Assembly: GCA_965223955.1 (NCBI GenBank)
Contig: OZ245029.1
Location: 1,922,001 to 1,986,000, forward strand
Length of the DNA stretch: 64,000 nucleotides
Source: Bin75 sp965223955
GTDB lineage: Bacteria; Nitrospirota; Nitrospiria; Nitrospirales; UBA8639
Reading direction: 5' to 3'
Of this stretch, positions 8,072 through 16,017 are shown in pieces; the first letter of the stretch is position 1; every line of letters starts with the position of its first letter. The notes under the pieces are model-generated. The model was not told the origin of the DNA, did not search any database, and was given only the letters and a program-made list of their open reading frames with translations. A program made the translations under genes and the position numbers.

Positions 8072-8190
8072 GAGATCGTCAACCCCAAACGTGCCGACAA
8101 CGTCACTGTCGGATATGACACCAAAAAAAAGGTCTTCATGCAGGCTCCTTTGATTGGGATTGTTGGAAGAGAGGCCGGAAGGCGAAAGAA

Positions 8191-8445
8191 TCAAGGAGAA
8201 GGAAGGAGTAGGTATTGCATAATCCCTAAAATCACCCCGGTCGATGCTACCACCATTACCCCAAGCTTGATGGTGAGCCGGTATTCCATCTCTCGCATTT
8301 CTTGTTGCAGATCTTTTATATCGCGTTTGGTGGCGAGGTCGGATTCGATGATCCGTTGAAAGACCCGAACTTGTGCCTTGGCCTGGTTCTCCGGAATTCC
8401 AGCTTCTTGCAATTCCTCAACGGATTTCAAGGTATCAAAAACCAT
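8191..8445 (-). CDS. DUF1640-like coiled-coil membrane protein
   Basis: 84 residues: MVFDTLKSVEELQEAGI, then a predicted coiled coil (QVRVFQRIIESDLATKRDI, DLQQEMREMEYRL) and one C-terminal transmembrane helix (LGVMVVASTGVILGIMQYL). This matches the short bacterial members of the DUF1640/CCDC90 group. Function unknown. Same strand as htrA; about 120 bases separate its stop from the preferred htrA start. Confidence 0.75.
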   Translation of the reverse strand: MVFDTLKSVEELQEAGIPENQAKAQVRVFQRIIESDLATKRDIKDLQQEMREMEYRLTIKLGVMVVASTGVILGIMQYLLLPSP

Positions 8446-9218
8446 GATGCTGTCACCTTACCATGGGCCAACACGTGCTTCAAGAGAAACCGCCATGTGT
8501 CGGCGTGACTGAGCCCCGTAGGCCGGGTTAGCGGAGCGTAACCCGACAGGGTTAACTGCATAAGCGGTTCCCGCCGAGTGTGAGCAAACATCCACACCCT
8601 CTCCCCAACGAGGGAAAGAGTCTGCCCCGGACTCAATCCTGGTACCGGGGCGAGGGATCTGTAGGGGACGGCCCCTGTGCCGTCACACCGGGACCGCACG
8701 GCTACTACAAAAACAAAGACTCTGGATCCCCGATTAAGGATGTCGGGGATGACAGATATGGGGTAGGCACCCACTCCTTCCATCAACGAATGAGTGAGAA
8801 CATACAAGGACTAGAGGAGCCCGCGGAAAGCACAACAGAAGCGTGGCAAACATTACAAAATGTAACAAACTTTACAAAACTCACTGAATTTTACAAAGTT
8901 TAATAATTGTAAACTTTGTTACAAACTTTAAAAAAATAAAATAGTTAAAGAAAAATAAAAAAGTAAAAAATGATACCAAATGTCCAGGATGGATAAATGG
9001 CACAAAACGTCACGAAGAACAGGAAGGTGCAGAAGAAAAAGACTTGGATCCCCGCTAAAAACCGAGAGGATAACACAGAGGGAAACAGGCCACATAAGGT
9101 AGGTCCCGGGCCGTGACCTGAAATGCGGCCCTACAAAATACAATCCTTTTGTAGCCGCGCCATCCCCGTTCGGAGGCGGGGACATGCCTTATGGCGCTTT
9201 CTTCCAACCTATGGCTGC
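8446..9218. repeat. gene-free region with several repeat types
   Basis: I see no coding sequence here. It contains a CGGGTTA/TAACCCG hairpin (8524-8545, within a GTAGGCCGGGTTAGCGG-type repeat), a CCCCGA/TCGGGG hairpin repeat (8725-8753), a right end of the composite MITE family (CATCAACGAATGAGTGAGAA at 8781-8800) and an AT-rich inverted repeat (8862-8922). A second GGATCCCCGCT fragment lies near 9046. Confidence 0.6.
8862..8922. repeat. AT-rich inverted repeat
   Basis: GTAACAAACTTTACAA (8862-8877) and TTGTAAACTTTGTTAC (8907-8922) are complementary at 15 of 16 positions around a 29-base AT-rich loop, and a further ACAAACTTTAAAAAAAT follows. Composition is far below the surrounding GC content. 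Purpose unknown; it could be a terminator-like structure or a replication/integration relic. Confidence 0.5.
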
Positions 9219-10223
9219 TTAGAACAAGAAGAGTCCTGCCTCTTCGCTACATTTCAGCGTGACGTCGTTGTCGCTCGCGAGCCTTTGGCACTTTTCGGTG
9301 AAACAGTCCGCGCTGCTGAACAACACGCGGGCCACTACCTGCTCTTCTTCGCTGGGCTTCCACTTGCTCAGTTGCTCTACCCCCCTCCAATCATCATTAT
9401 CTACGCCCTTTTTGAGCTTGACCTGCACAATGAGTAAATATTGAGGGCGATCTAAGCTATCCAAGTCATCAAGGCCTGGCATGGGTATGGAGAGTACATG
9501 ATCCGCATCTGCACCGCCCTTCTGGTCACTCTTACCTCTGATGTATTCATATCCTTTTCGCACAAAGGCTTCTCCTACTGCGGCCTCAAACTGGTCGAAC
9601 CCCCAGCTTTGGTTGACGTATTCGATTAAGTGCTTTGCGGCTTCCCTTCTAGCCTCCGTGTAGCGCTGTTTCCTGATGGCATCACGGGTTTGAGCAGTGC
9701 GTGTATCTTCCTTTTTGCTCAACCTTCTCGCGGCCTCAAGAACGCGTTCTCTAATAGAGTCTTGGACCTTGGTAACCGGTGGCCTGAAATACGCGCTTTG
9801 GAACAGCTCATGGATCGTCTGTGCATCGCCGTCATACCAGTTATTAACCTCACGCTGGTCTCTCACGGAAATAATATGCCCGAAGTCTTCTTGGTCAGGA
9901 GCCACTTCAAATCGATAAAGCCCGCTCACCGTGGCAATCGTAAAGTAACTGTAGTCCGGTACCTTGGGGCAGACAACCAGATCTCCTTCCTTCATCTCCA
10001 GCATGCGGCGCAGTATCCCGTACCGTCGAGGGCTAGGGTCGTGTCCCCACGCATCCCTGTATGCATTTTCCCATGCCTCCTTGGTACGTGGCGTGCCATT
10101 GGCATCCAGAAGAGAAGTGCCCGGAGGCGACCAGCCCTGACACAAACGGCCTTTTTGCAATTCTTGCCTGACGAAAGGATCGTTGGCCGTGCGAAAGACA
10201 AAGCAATTGACATTTTCTGGCAT
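9219..10223 (-). CDS. Mrr-type restriction endonuclease with N-terminal EVE-like region
   Basis: 334 residues from the ATG at 10223, chosen because AGGAGG lies 9 bases upstream. The C-terminal third (about residues 215-334) has the features of an Mrr-like PD-(D/E)xK nuclease: a helical GFDQFEAAVGEAFVRKGYEY lead, GGADADHVLSI (active-site Asp) and LIVQVKLKKG (QxK). The N-terminal part (residues ~5-120, with EGDLVVCPKVPDYSYFTIAT and VSGLYRFEV) resembles a PUA/EVE-like fold, a domain that often reads modified bases in such nucleases. This would make it a modification-dependent restriction enzyme; that role is inferred. No methyltransferase is adjacent. Confidence 0.65.
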   Translation of the reverse strand: MPENVNCFVFRTANDPFVRQELQKGRLCQGWSPPGTSLLDANGTPRTKEAWENAYRDAWGHDPSPRRYGILRRMLEMKEGDLVVCPKVPDYSYFTIATVSGLYRFEVAPDQEDFGHIISVRDQREVNNWYDGDAQTIHELFQSAYFRPPVTKVQDSIRERVLEAARRLSKKEDTRTAQTRDAIRKQRYTEARREAAKHLIEYVNQSWGFDQFEAAVGEAFVRKGYEYIRGKSDQKGGADADHVLSIPMPGLDDLDSLDRPQYLLIVQVKLKKGVDNDDWRGVEQLSKWKPSEEEQVVARVLFSSADCFTEKCQRLASDNDVTLKCSEEAGLFLF

Positions 10224-10260
10224 GATGGTTTCCTCCTGTGTGGATGAGGCAATAGAAGAC

Positions 10261-10353
10261 ATGCCCACCAAAGAAGAGATAGAAGCCCTAGAGAAAGAGA
10301 TACAAAGGGAAATTAAAAAGCACGAAGCCCTGGAAAGAAAGTATGGCAGATGA
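10261..10353 (+). CDS. tiny Glu/Lys-rich coiled-coil ORF, doubtful
   Basis: 30 codons encoding MPTKEEIEALEKEIQREIKK plus a ten-residue tail, which would form one charged amphipathic helix. It is divergent from the Mrr-like gene with 37 bases between the starts, and its end overlaps the next tiny ORF (ATGGCAGATGA). The upstream ribosome-binding site is weak (GAAGA). It may be a real short protein or chance. Confidence 0.25.
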   Translation: MPTKEEIEALEKEIQREIKKHEALERKYGR

Positions 10354-10447
10354 GCCACTACCGGAATCGAACAGAATCAAAAAACGCGTACCTGAATTAA
10401 CTGACAAAGAAGTCCCCAAAAATTGTCAGTGGCACGGTGAGTACTGA
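10343..10447 (+). CDS. tiny ORF overlapping the previous one, doubtful
   Basis: 34 codons (MADEPLPESNRIKKRVPELT, then DKEVPKNCQWHGEY). It overlaps the preceding 30-codon ORF by 11 bases. The polar composition and overlap would fit a translationally coupled pair divergent to the nuclease, but there is no family match. Confidence 0.22.
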   Translation: MADEPLPESNRIKKRVPELTDKEVPKNCQWHGEY

Positions 10448-10518
10448 GGAAAAGTCTGCTGGTTAAGCTCAACGGCCTATCTTGACCAAATCCATAATGT
10501 CGGATAAGAATGATTATG

Positions 10519-11163
10519 TCAAATTATAAATTTGTCTGAAACCCGCCCTATCGTTGGCTCGGTTCCATGAAGCAAACGGACGATATTGCTCTTATGTTTG
10601 CCAATGACGAGGCCACTCAGGAAAAGGCTGAATATCGTAAATTGCAGATCGAACGTCATAAACCAGCTCACCACCGGCAATGCCCCGAAGGCCATGAGCG
10701 CTCCGCCAGACGAATATTTCCAAATTCCGACTGTGGCAGCCCATATCACAACGAGAACAAGCCCCATGGGAAAATGTAGCCCCAGAATTCCTCCCAAGCC
10801 TGTGGCAACCCCTTTTCCTCCACGAAATTTTAAAAAAACGGGAAAAAGATGCCCGAGTACGACTAAGAGCACGGCCAGCAAGGCCCACAGATTCGGAAGA
10901 AAGCCCGAACTGGCGAGCCACCCCACCAGCCAACCTTTTCCCAAGTCACCAAATAAGGTGAGGATTCCAACCTTTTTCCCCGATACTCGAAAGACGTTCG
11001 TAAAGCCGATGTTTCGACTACCGGCTTGCCGAGGATCAGGCGCTCCCAGCATATGTGAAAAAACGAGTCCGAATGGAATAGAGCCAAGCAAATAGGCTCC
11101 GAGACAGGAAAGTGGCCCGAGAATCTCAGGAGACATGGCCTGCGACGACGTTATGGGTGTCAC
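10519..11163 (-). CDS. plsY: acyl-phosphate:glycerol-3-phosphate acyltransferase PlsY
   Basis: About 214 residues with five membrane segments. PlsY motifs are visible: GSIPFG near the N-terminus, GSRNIGFTNVFR (canonical form GSGNxGATNxxR) and LKFRGGKGVATG. The enzyme makes lysophosphatidic acid in the inner membrane, the first step of phospholipid synthesis. The GTG at 11163 overlaps the TGA of pgsA (GTGA), suggesting coupling; an ATG at 11136 gives a form nine residues shorter and is equally plausible. Confidence 0.9.
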   Translation of the reverse strand: MTPITSSQAMSPEILGPLSCLGAYLLGSIPFGLVFSHMLGAPDPRQAGSRNIGFTNVFRVSGKKVGILTLFGDLGKGWLVGWLASSGFLPNLWALLAVLLVVLGHLFPVFLKFRGGKGVATGLGGILGLHFPMGLVLVVIWAATVGIWKYSSGGALMAFGALPVVSWFMTFDLQFTIFSLFLSGLVIGKHKSNIVRLLHGTEPTIGRVSDKFII

Positions 11164-11777
11164 CCTTTTTTGGAAAACTCATTCCAGGCTTCAAGAATAT
11201 ATTGTCCGGCAGAGACCAGAGAAAAGATCAGGGCCACATAGAGGGTCAGGGTTCCGACCAGATGCACGTTCAAGACGGACGTGGAAACTGCTCCCTCCAG
11301 GGTCAAAAGAATGATCGCGACAATTTGAAGTGCAACTTTATATTTTCCGAATGTTCCGGCGGCGATGATCAGGCCTCGACTCGCGGCAACGGCTCGGATT
11401 CCGGTCACGGCGAGGTCACGGACAATGAGCGCAATCGCCAGCCAAGCTGCGACTCGTTGAAATTGCACGAGTAATATCAAACCGGAGATCACAAGAAATT
11501 TATCGGCAAGCGGATCGAGCAGGCGGCCGACTTTGGTGACTTGCGCTCGTTGTCGTGCAATATACCCGTCCAGTAAGTCCGTTAAGGCCGCGAAACCGAA
11601 GACTGCCGCAGCGGCGATGGACCTCCCTACCGTTGGCGTTGAAAAGAGTCCGATATACACCGGCACCAATAATATTCGTAAAAACGTGAGCGTATTCGGC
11701 AGATTGAACGTCCGCTCAACGCTTTTATTTTCAGGGACGGCTTTGGGTTGGGCTTTGGCGACGTGAGCTTGCGGCAT
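11160..11777 (-). CDS. pgsA: CDP-diacylglycerol-glycerol-3-phosphate 3-phosphatidyltransferase
   Basis: 205 residues from the ATG at 11777, two bases after the kdsA stop. It has the CDP-alcohol phosphatidyltransferase signature spread over DLLDGYIARQRAQVTKVG and RLLDPLADK (DGxxAR...G...D...D) and several membrane helices. It commits CDP-diacylglycerol to phosphatidylglycerol synthesis. Its position between kdsA and plsY groups envelope lipid genes together. A longer frame overlapping kdsA exists but is not needed. Confidence 0.92.
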   Translation of the reverse strand: MPQAHVAKAQPKAVPENKSVERTFNLPNTLTFLRILLVPVYIGLFSTPTVGRSIAAAAVFGFAALTDLLDGYIARQRAQVTKVGRLLDPLADKFLVISGLILLVQFQRVAAWLAIALIVRDLAVTGIRAVAASRGLIIAAGTFGKYKVALQIVAIILLTLEGAVSTSVLNVHLVGTLTLYVALIFSLVSAGQYILEAWNEFSKKG

Positions 11778-11779
11778 GG

Positions 11780-12634
11780 TTAGAGCGTGACGTTCGAGCC
11801 TTTTCCTGAAACCTGGCAAATCTGCTTCAATTCTTCAAGCAACGATTTGAGTTTGTTGAGCGGAACCATTGTAGGCCCGTCTGAAAGGGCCTTGTCCGGA
11901 TTCGGGTGTACTTCCATGAAAAACCCGTCACAGCCTGCTGCAGCGGCTGCGCGAGCCAGGGGCGCAATAAATTCGCGTTGACCTGATGAGTGCGTTCCCC
12001 CTCCTCCGGGAAGTTGTACGCTGTGCGTGACGTCAAAGACTACGGGATAGCCCAACCCCTTCAGGACCGGAAGGGCTCGCATATCGACCGCTAAATTATT
12101 ATAGCCGAAGGAGAACCCTCTTTCAGTGAGGACGATCCGGCGAGTTCCGCTTTCTTCCAATTTTTTGACGACGTTGCTCATATCCCATGGAGAAAGAAAC
12201 TGCCCTTTCTTGACGTTGACGGTTTTGCCGGTTTGCGCTGCAGCGACAAGCAGATCGGTCTGCCTGCAGAGGAACGCGGGAATCTGCACCACGTCCACGA
12301 CTTGTGCGGCTTGCCGGACTTCCTCAACACTGTGAACGTCCGTCAGGACGGGTACGTGAACCTGTTCTTTCACTTTTTGGAGAATGGCCAGGCCTTCTTG
12401 AATCCCAGGCCCCCGGTAAGAATGAATGGAGCTTCGGTTCGCCTTGTCGTAGGACGATTTGAAGAGATAGGGAAATCCTACCGACTGGGCAATCTCGGCC
12501 ACTTGAAACGCCGTGTCCAAAACAATCTGCTCACTCTCGATCACGCAGGGCCCCGCAATCAGGAAATGAGGCTGCGCTCCTCCACCCGGGAAATCCCCTA
12601 ACGTAACTTCCCGCATCATGGTGTCTTTTTCCAT
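11780..12634 (-). CDS. kdsA: 3-deoxy-8-phosphooctulonate synthase
   Basis: 284 residues. Family motifs include FLIAGPCVIESEQ, YLFKSSYDKANRSS, LTDVHSVEE, QIPAFLCRQTDLL and DVTHSVQLPGG. It condenses phosphoenolpyruvate with arabinose-5-phosphate to make Kdo-8-phosphate for lipopolysaccharide. The ATG at 12634 is preceded by AAAGG at a suitable distance; ATGATG at 12616 is an alternative. It follows pyrG on the same strand after a short hairpin repeat, and leads into pgsA-plsY. Confidence 0.94.
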   Translation of the reverse strand: MEKDTMMREVTLGDFPGGGAQPHFLIAGPCVIESEQIVLDTAFQVAEIAQSVGFPYLFKSSYDKANRSSIHSYRGPGIQEGLAILQKVKEQVHVPVLTDVHSVEEVRQAAQVVDVVQIPAFLCRQTDLLVAAAQTGKTVNVKKGQFLSPWDMSNVVKKLEESGTRRIVLTERGFSFGYNNLAVDMRALPVLKGLGYPVVFDVTHSVQLPGGGGTHSSGQREFIAPLARAAAAAGCDGFFMEVHPNPDKALSDGPTMVPLNKLKSLLEELKQICQVSGKGSNVTL

Positions 12635-12659
12635 TAGAGACCTTTGCAAAATCACGTCC

Positions 12660-12680
12660 CCTCTCCCATCAAGGGAGAGG
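12660..12680. repeat. CCTCTCCC-GGGAGAGG hairpin between pyrG and kdsA
   Basis: Eight-base arms around ATCAA. It is a copy of the CTCTCCC/GGGAGAG repeat type also present after the EF-G-like gene. It lies in the only gap between pyrG and kdsA and could reduce read-through. Confidence 0.5.
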
Positions 12681-12712
12681 AGATTCTACTCCATTTCTCT
12701 TTCCCTTCATTC

Positions 12713-14314
12713 TTACCGGCCGAATTTGCGTTTCAGTGCCGCGTGAATGAACGCTCGAAAAACAGGATGCGGGGCATGCGGTCGTGATCGGTATTCAGGA
12801 TGAAATTGGGTCCCGACAAACCAGGGATGGTTTTGCAATTCAATGATTTCAACGAGTCGGCCGTCGGGTGACGTTCCACTCAGCACCAAACCCTTTGACG
12901 TCAGGATCTCGCGGAAATCATTATTGAATTCGTACCGATGCCGGTGTCGTTCCTGAACCTCCGCCGTTCCATAGATTTGTTCGGCAAGAGAACCTTCTTG
13001 AAGACGACAGGCATAGCCACCGAGTCGCATGGACCCTCCCTTTTCCTCCACTGTCCGCTGTTCCGGGAGCAAGTCGATCACTTTATAGTCAGTTGCCGAA
13101 TCGAATTCACCACTGTTGGCCCCTTCCAGCCCGGCAACGTGACGAGCAAATTCCACGACCGCACATTGCATCCCCAAACAGAGTCCGAGAAAAGGAATCC
13201 CCTTTTCCCTGGCGTAGCGAATCGTCGTCACTTTGCCTTCGATCCCTCTGGTGCCGAACCCGCCCGGAATCAGAATTCCGTCGGCCTCGCTCAAAAATTG
13301 CTCGGGACTGCCCCGTTCGAGTTCCTCCGATTCGATCAATCGGATATTGACGCCGGCATCATTGGGGAGCCCGCCGTGTACGAGTGCCTCCGACAAACTT
13401 TTGTACGACTCCTTGAACGCCATGTATTTTCCGACCATCCCAATGGTCACTTCATGCGTCGGGCGTTTGAGTTTTTGGACCATGGCGTCCCAATCACGGA
13501 GGTTGGGCGGACCGGATTCCAACCGCAGGAGGCGCACGATCAACTCATCGAGCCCTTCTTTTCGCAACACGATGGGCACTTCGTACACGGTATCGACGTT
13601 TTTTGCCGTGATCACCGCGTCTTTGTCCACGTTGCAAAACAATGCGATTTTGTCTTTCAACGACGGCGACAGGAACCGATCGGTCCGGCACAACAGGATA
13701 TGGGGTTGGATGCCGATTTCACGAAGTTTGTTGACGGAATGTTGGGTGGGTTTGGTTTTCAACTCTCCCGCGGTTTCAATAAACGGCACCAGGGTGAGAT
13801 GAATATACAAGACGTTTTCGCGGCCCACGTCGAACGGCATCTGTCGGATGGCTTCGAGAAAAGGCAAACTTTCGATATCACCGACCGTCCCCCCTATTTC
13901 CACGATCACCACGTCCGTGCCGTGTGCCACGCGTAGAACCCTCTGTTTAATCTCGTCGGTAATATGCGGGACAACCTGAACCGTGCTTCCCAGATAATCT
14001 CCCCGACGCTCTTTCTTGATGACCGAGTCGTAAATCCGTCCCGTCGTACAATTATTGATTTGTGAAAGGGTCAAGTTGGTAAATCGTTCATAATGCCCAA
14101 GATCGAGATCGGTCTCGGCGCCATCGTCCGTGACGTAGACTTCGCCATGCTGGTAGGGATTCATGGTACCGGGATCGACGTTAATGTAGGGATCGAGTTT
14201 GAGAAAGGAAATCCTTAACCCCCGGCTCTCCATGAGATGACCGATGGAAGCCGAAGCCAATCCTTTCCCCAAGGAGGACACCACGCCGCCGGTCACGAAA
14301 ATGAATTTACTCAT
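12713..14314 (-). CDS. pyrG: CTP synthase
   Basis: 533 residues from the ATG at 14314 (MSKFIFVTGGVVSSLGKGLA). The N-terminal amidoligase domain has the GGVVSSLGKG nucleotide loop and DPYINVDPGTM; the C-terminal class I glutamine amidotransferase domain has the catalytic Cys in GLCLGMQ and the His-Glu pair in QFHPEYRSRPHAPHPVF. It converts UTP to CTP with glutamine. Neighbouring kdsB uses CTP to activate Kdo, and the kdsB-pyrG-kdsA order is a sensible functional grouping. Confidence 0.96.
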   Translation of the reverse strand: MSKFIFVTGGVVSSLGKGLASASIGHLMESRGLRISFLKLDPYINVDPGTMNPYQHGEVYVTDDGAETDLDLGHYERFTNLTLSQINNCTTGRIYDSVIKKERRGDYLGSTVQVVPHITDEIKQRVLRVAHGTDVVIVEIGGTVGDIESLPFLEAIRQMPFDVGRENVLYIHLTLVPFIETAGELKTKPTQHSVNKLREIGIQPHILLCRTDRFLSPSLKDKIALFCNVDKDAVITAKNVDTVYEVPIVLRKEGLDELIVRLLRLESGPPNLRDWDAMVQKLKRPTHEVTIGMVGKYMAFKESYKSLSEALVHGGLPNDAGVNIRLIESEELERGSPEQFLSEADGILIPGGFGTRGIEGKVTTIRYAREKGIPFLGLCLGMQCAVVEFARHVAGLEGANSGEFDSATDYKVIDLLPEQRTVEEKGGSMRLGGYACRLQEGSLAEQIYGTAEVQERHRHRYEFNNDFREILTSKGLVLSGTSPDGRLVEIIELQNHPWFVGTQFHPEYRSRPHAPHPVFRAFIHAALKRKFGR

Positions 14315-14358
14315 CGGCATCTCTCATGATGATTGCAAACCGTTTTCCGTGCTCCCCC

Positions 14359-15153
14359 TCACCCCAGCCCTCTCCCTCCAGGGGCGAGGGAGCAAGAGCG
14401 GATGAGTTCGTCCCATGAAGCGTTCGCTTTTTCCAAATCCTTTTCGGTATCGATCCGAAGTGAGGCATGGGTCGTCTCCCACACGTGAATGGGAATGCCA
14501 TGTTCCAGTGCCCGTAATTGTTCGAGTTTTTCCGCTTCCTCCAACTCCCCGCTCGACAATGAGGCAAATTGATTCAAGGTGTGTCGACGAAAAATATACA
14601 CTCCTAAATGAAGCGAGGCAAAGGGTGAATCAACGTCTTCGTGGACGTGATCGCGCACGTGCGGAATCGGGGCTCGGGAAAAATAGAGGGCCCTCCCCTG
14701 CCGGTCCGTGACGACCTTCACGACGGAAGATTGCGCAAATTCCTCCCGGTGTTTGAGCGGGCGACACAGGGTGCCCATTTCTGCGTCACTGGCAAGAAAC
14801 GGATCGATTAAATCCAGCAGGAGATCGGGAGACAACAGAATTTCATCAGCCTGAAGGTTCACGACGATCTCACAAGGAAGCTCCCGGATCGCCTCGGCCA
14901 CACGGTCGGTCCCCGTGCGGCAAGGCCTGGTCACCATCGTGGAACGGCCGCCGAAATTTTCTACGCTCTCGTGAATGCGAACGTCATCCGTTGCCACAAG
15001 AACCTGGGCAACCTTCGGGACGCGGGTGGCTTGTTCATAGACGTGACGAATTAAGGGTTTGCCCGCCAGGAGCGCCAAGGGTTTGCCGGGAAATCTGGAG
15101 GAGGCATAGCGAGCCGGAATGACGATCGTGACATGGGGGTTATCCACCGGCAT
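14359..15153 (-). CDS. kdsB: 3-deoxy-manno-octulosonate cytidylyltransferase
   Basis: 264 residues. Recognisable parts are VTIVIPARYASSRFPGKPLA (nucleotide-binding N-terminus), VLVATDD, TGTDRVAEA, VNLQADE and HLGVYIFRR. It couples Kdo to CMP, using CTP. The last ten or so residues (SLAPGGRGLG) and the stop codon come from a CCCTCACCCCAGCCC-type repeat lying at 14352-14395, so the natural C-terminus has probably been replaced by repeat-derived sequence. The upstream gap (15154-15258) to lepB is short. Confidence 0.93.
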   Translation of the reverse strand: MPVDNPHVTIVIPARYASSRFPGKPLALLAGKPLIRHVYEQATRVPKVAQVLVATDDVRIHESVENFGGRSTMVTRPCRTGTDRVAEAIRELPCEIVVNLQADEILLSPDLLLDLIDPFLASDAEMGTLCRPLKHREEFAQSSVVKVVTDRQGRALYFSRAPIPHVRDHVHEDVDSPFASLHLGVYIFRRHTLNQFASLSSGELEEAEKLEQLRALEHGIPIHVWETTHASLRIDTEKDLEKANASWDELIRSCSLAPGGRGLG

Positions 15154-15258
15154 GGCGAAGGGCCTCTTTCAGTTGCGTTCTGGTAATGGCCGCAGTCCTC
15201 TTTTGGGGTGAAAGGGAGGTCCTTGTCGACGAAACCACAACCTGCCGTCCCATGCGTG

Positions 15259-16017
15259 TCACTCAATCATTTTTCCAATTCGATTCCATCGAACCCATTC
15301 CATCAACGAACCCTGACCATGCCAGGACCAATAGACGAGAAAAGCCCGGCCCTTGATTTTGTGCTCTTGCACGTATCCCCAAAAACGACTATCCAGGCTT
15401 TGGTCGCGGTTGTCGCCCATGACAAAATAAGAGTTCGGGGGAACCGTAATGGGATCGAGATTGTCACGGGGATTGATCCGACCATCGATAACGCCGGGAT
15501 CCACGCGTTGGGTAAACGGCTCATCCTGAAACGGTTCGCCGTTGATATAGACGATTTTTTTGTGAATGTGAATGGTGTCACCGGGCAGGCCGATGATGCG
15601 TTTAATGAAATCCTTATGCTCATCTTCCGGGTATCGAAACACGATGATGTCTCCCCGTTCGGGTTTTTCAAACTCAAAAAGCATGGAAGAGGAATAGCAG
15701 GTAACCGGAAGCAGAGAGGCCTCAAATTCGCAATCCTGGGGAATTTGTAACCCATACGCGAGTTTGTTGACCAAAATATGATCGCCGATCTGCAAACTGG
15801 GAATCATGGATCCCGAGGGAATCTTAAACGCCTGGACGAGAAACACACGGATGGTCAGAGCCAGGACTAACGCAATGACGATGGCTTCGGCGTATTCCCG
15901 CCACAATGGTTTGCTCCGGGCCGTCTCCTGCCGGCTTTCTTCACGGGAGGAGGAAAACTCGGGATCATGGGACGAGGAATCCGGCGGCAGCACCGGGTCC
16001 GGCTTATAATCGGTCAT
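15259..16017 (-). CDS. lepB: signal peptidase I
   Basis: 252 residues. A Ser-rich cytoplasmic N-terminus is followed by one transmembrane helix (AEAIVIALVLALTIRVFLV), the catalytic serine motif FKIPSGSMIPSL, the catalytic Lys region KDFIKRIIGLPGDTI, and MGDNRDQSLDSRFWG. It removes signal peptides from exported proteins at the outer face of the inner membrane. Its ATG overlaps the lepA stop by one base (TAATG), the usual lepA-lepB operon. Confidence 0.95.
   Translation of the reverse strand: MTDYKPDPVLPPDSSSHDPEFSSSREESRQETARSKPLWREYAEAIVIALVLALTIRVFLVQAFKIPSGSMIPSLQIGDHILVNKLAYGLQIPQDCEFEASLLPVTCYSSSMLFEFEKPERGDIIVFRYPEDEHKDFIKRIIGLPGDTIHIHKKIVYINGEPFQDEPFTQRVDPGVIDGRINPRDNLDPITVPPNSYFVMGDNRDQSLDSRFWGYVQEHKIKGRAFLVYWSWHGQGSLMEWVRWNRIGKMIE

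Noticed and set aside
9630..10247. Long plus-strand ORF opposite the Mrr-like nuclease
   Set aside because: It mirrors the nuclease gene; codon pattern and lack of ribosome-binding site mark it as a shadow frame.
12938..13936. 332-codon plus-strand ORF within pyrG
   Set aside because: Antisense to a fully conserved CTP synthase; residues are of shadow type (His/Phe-rich).
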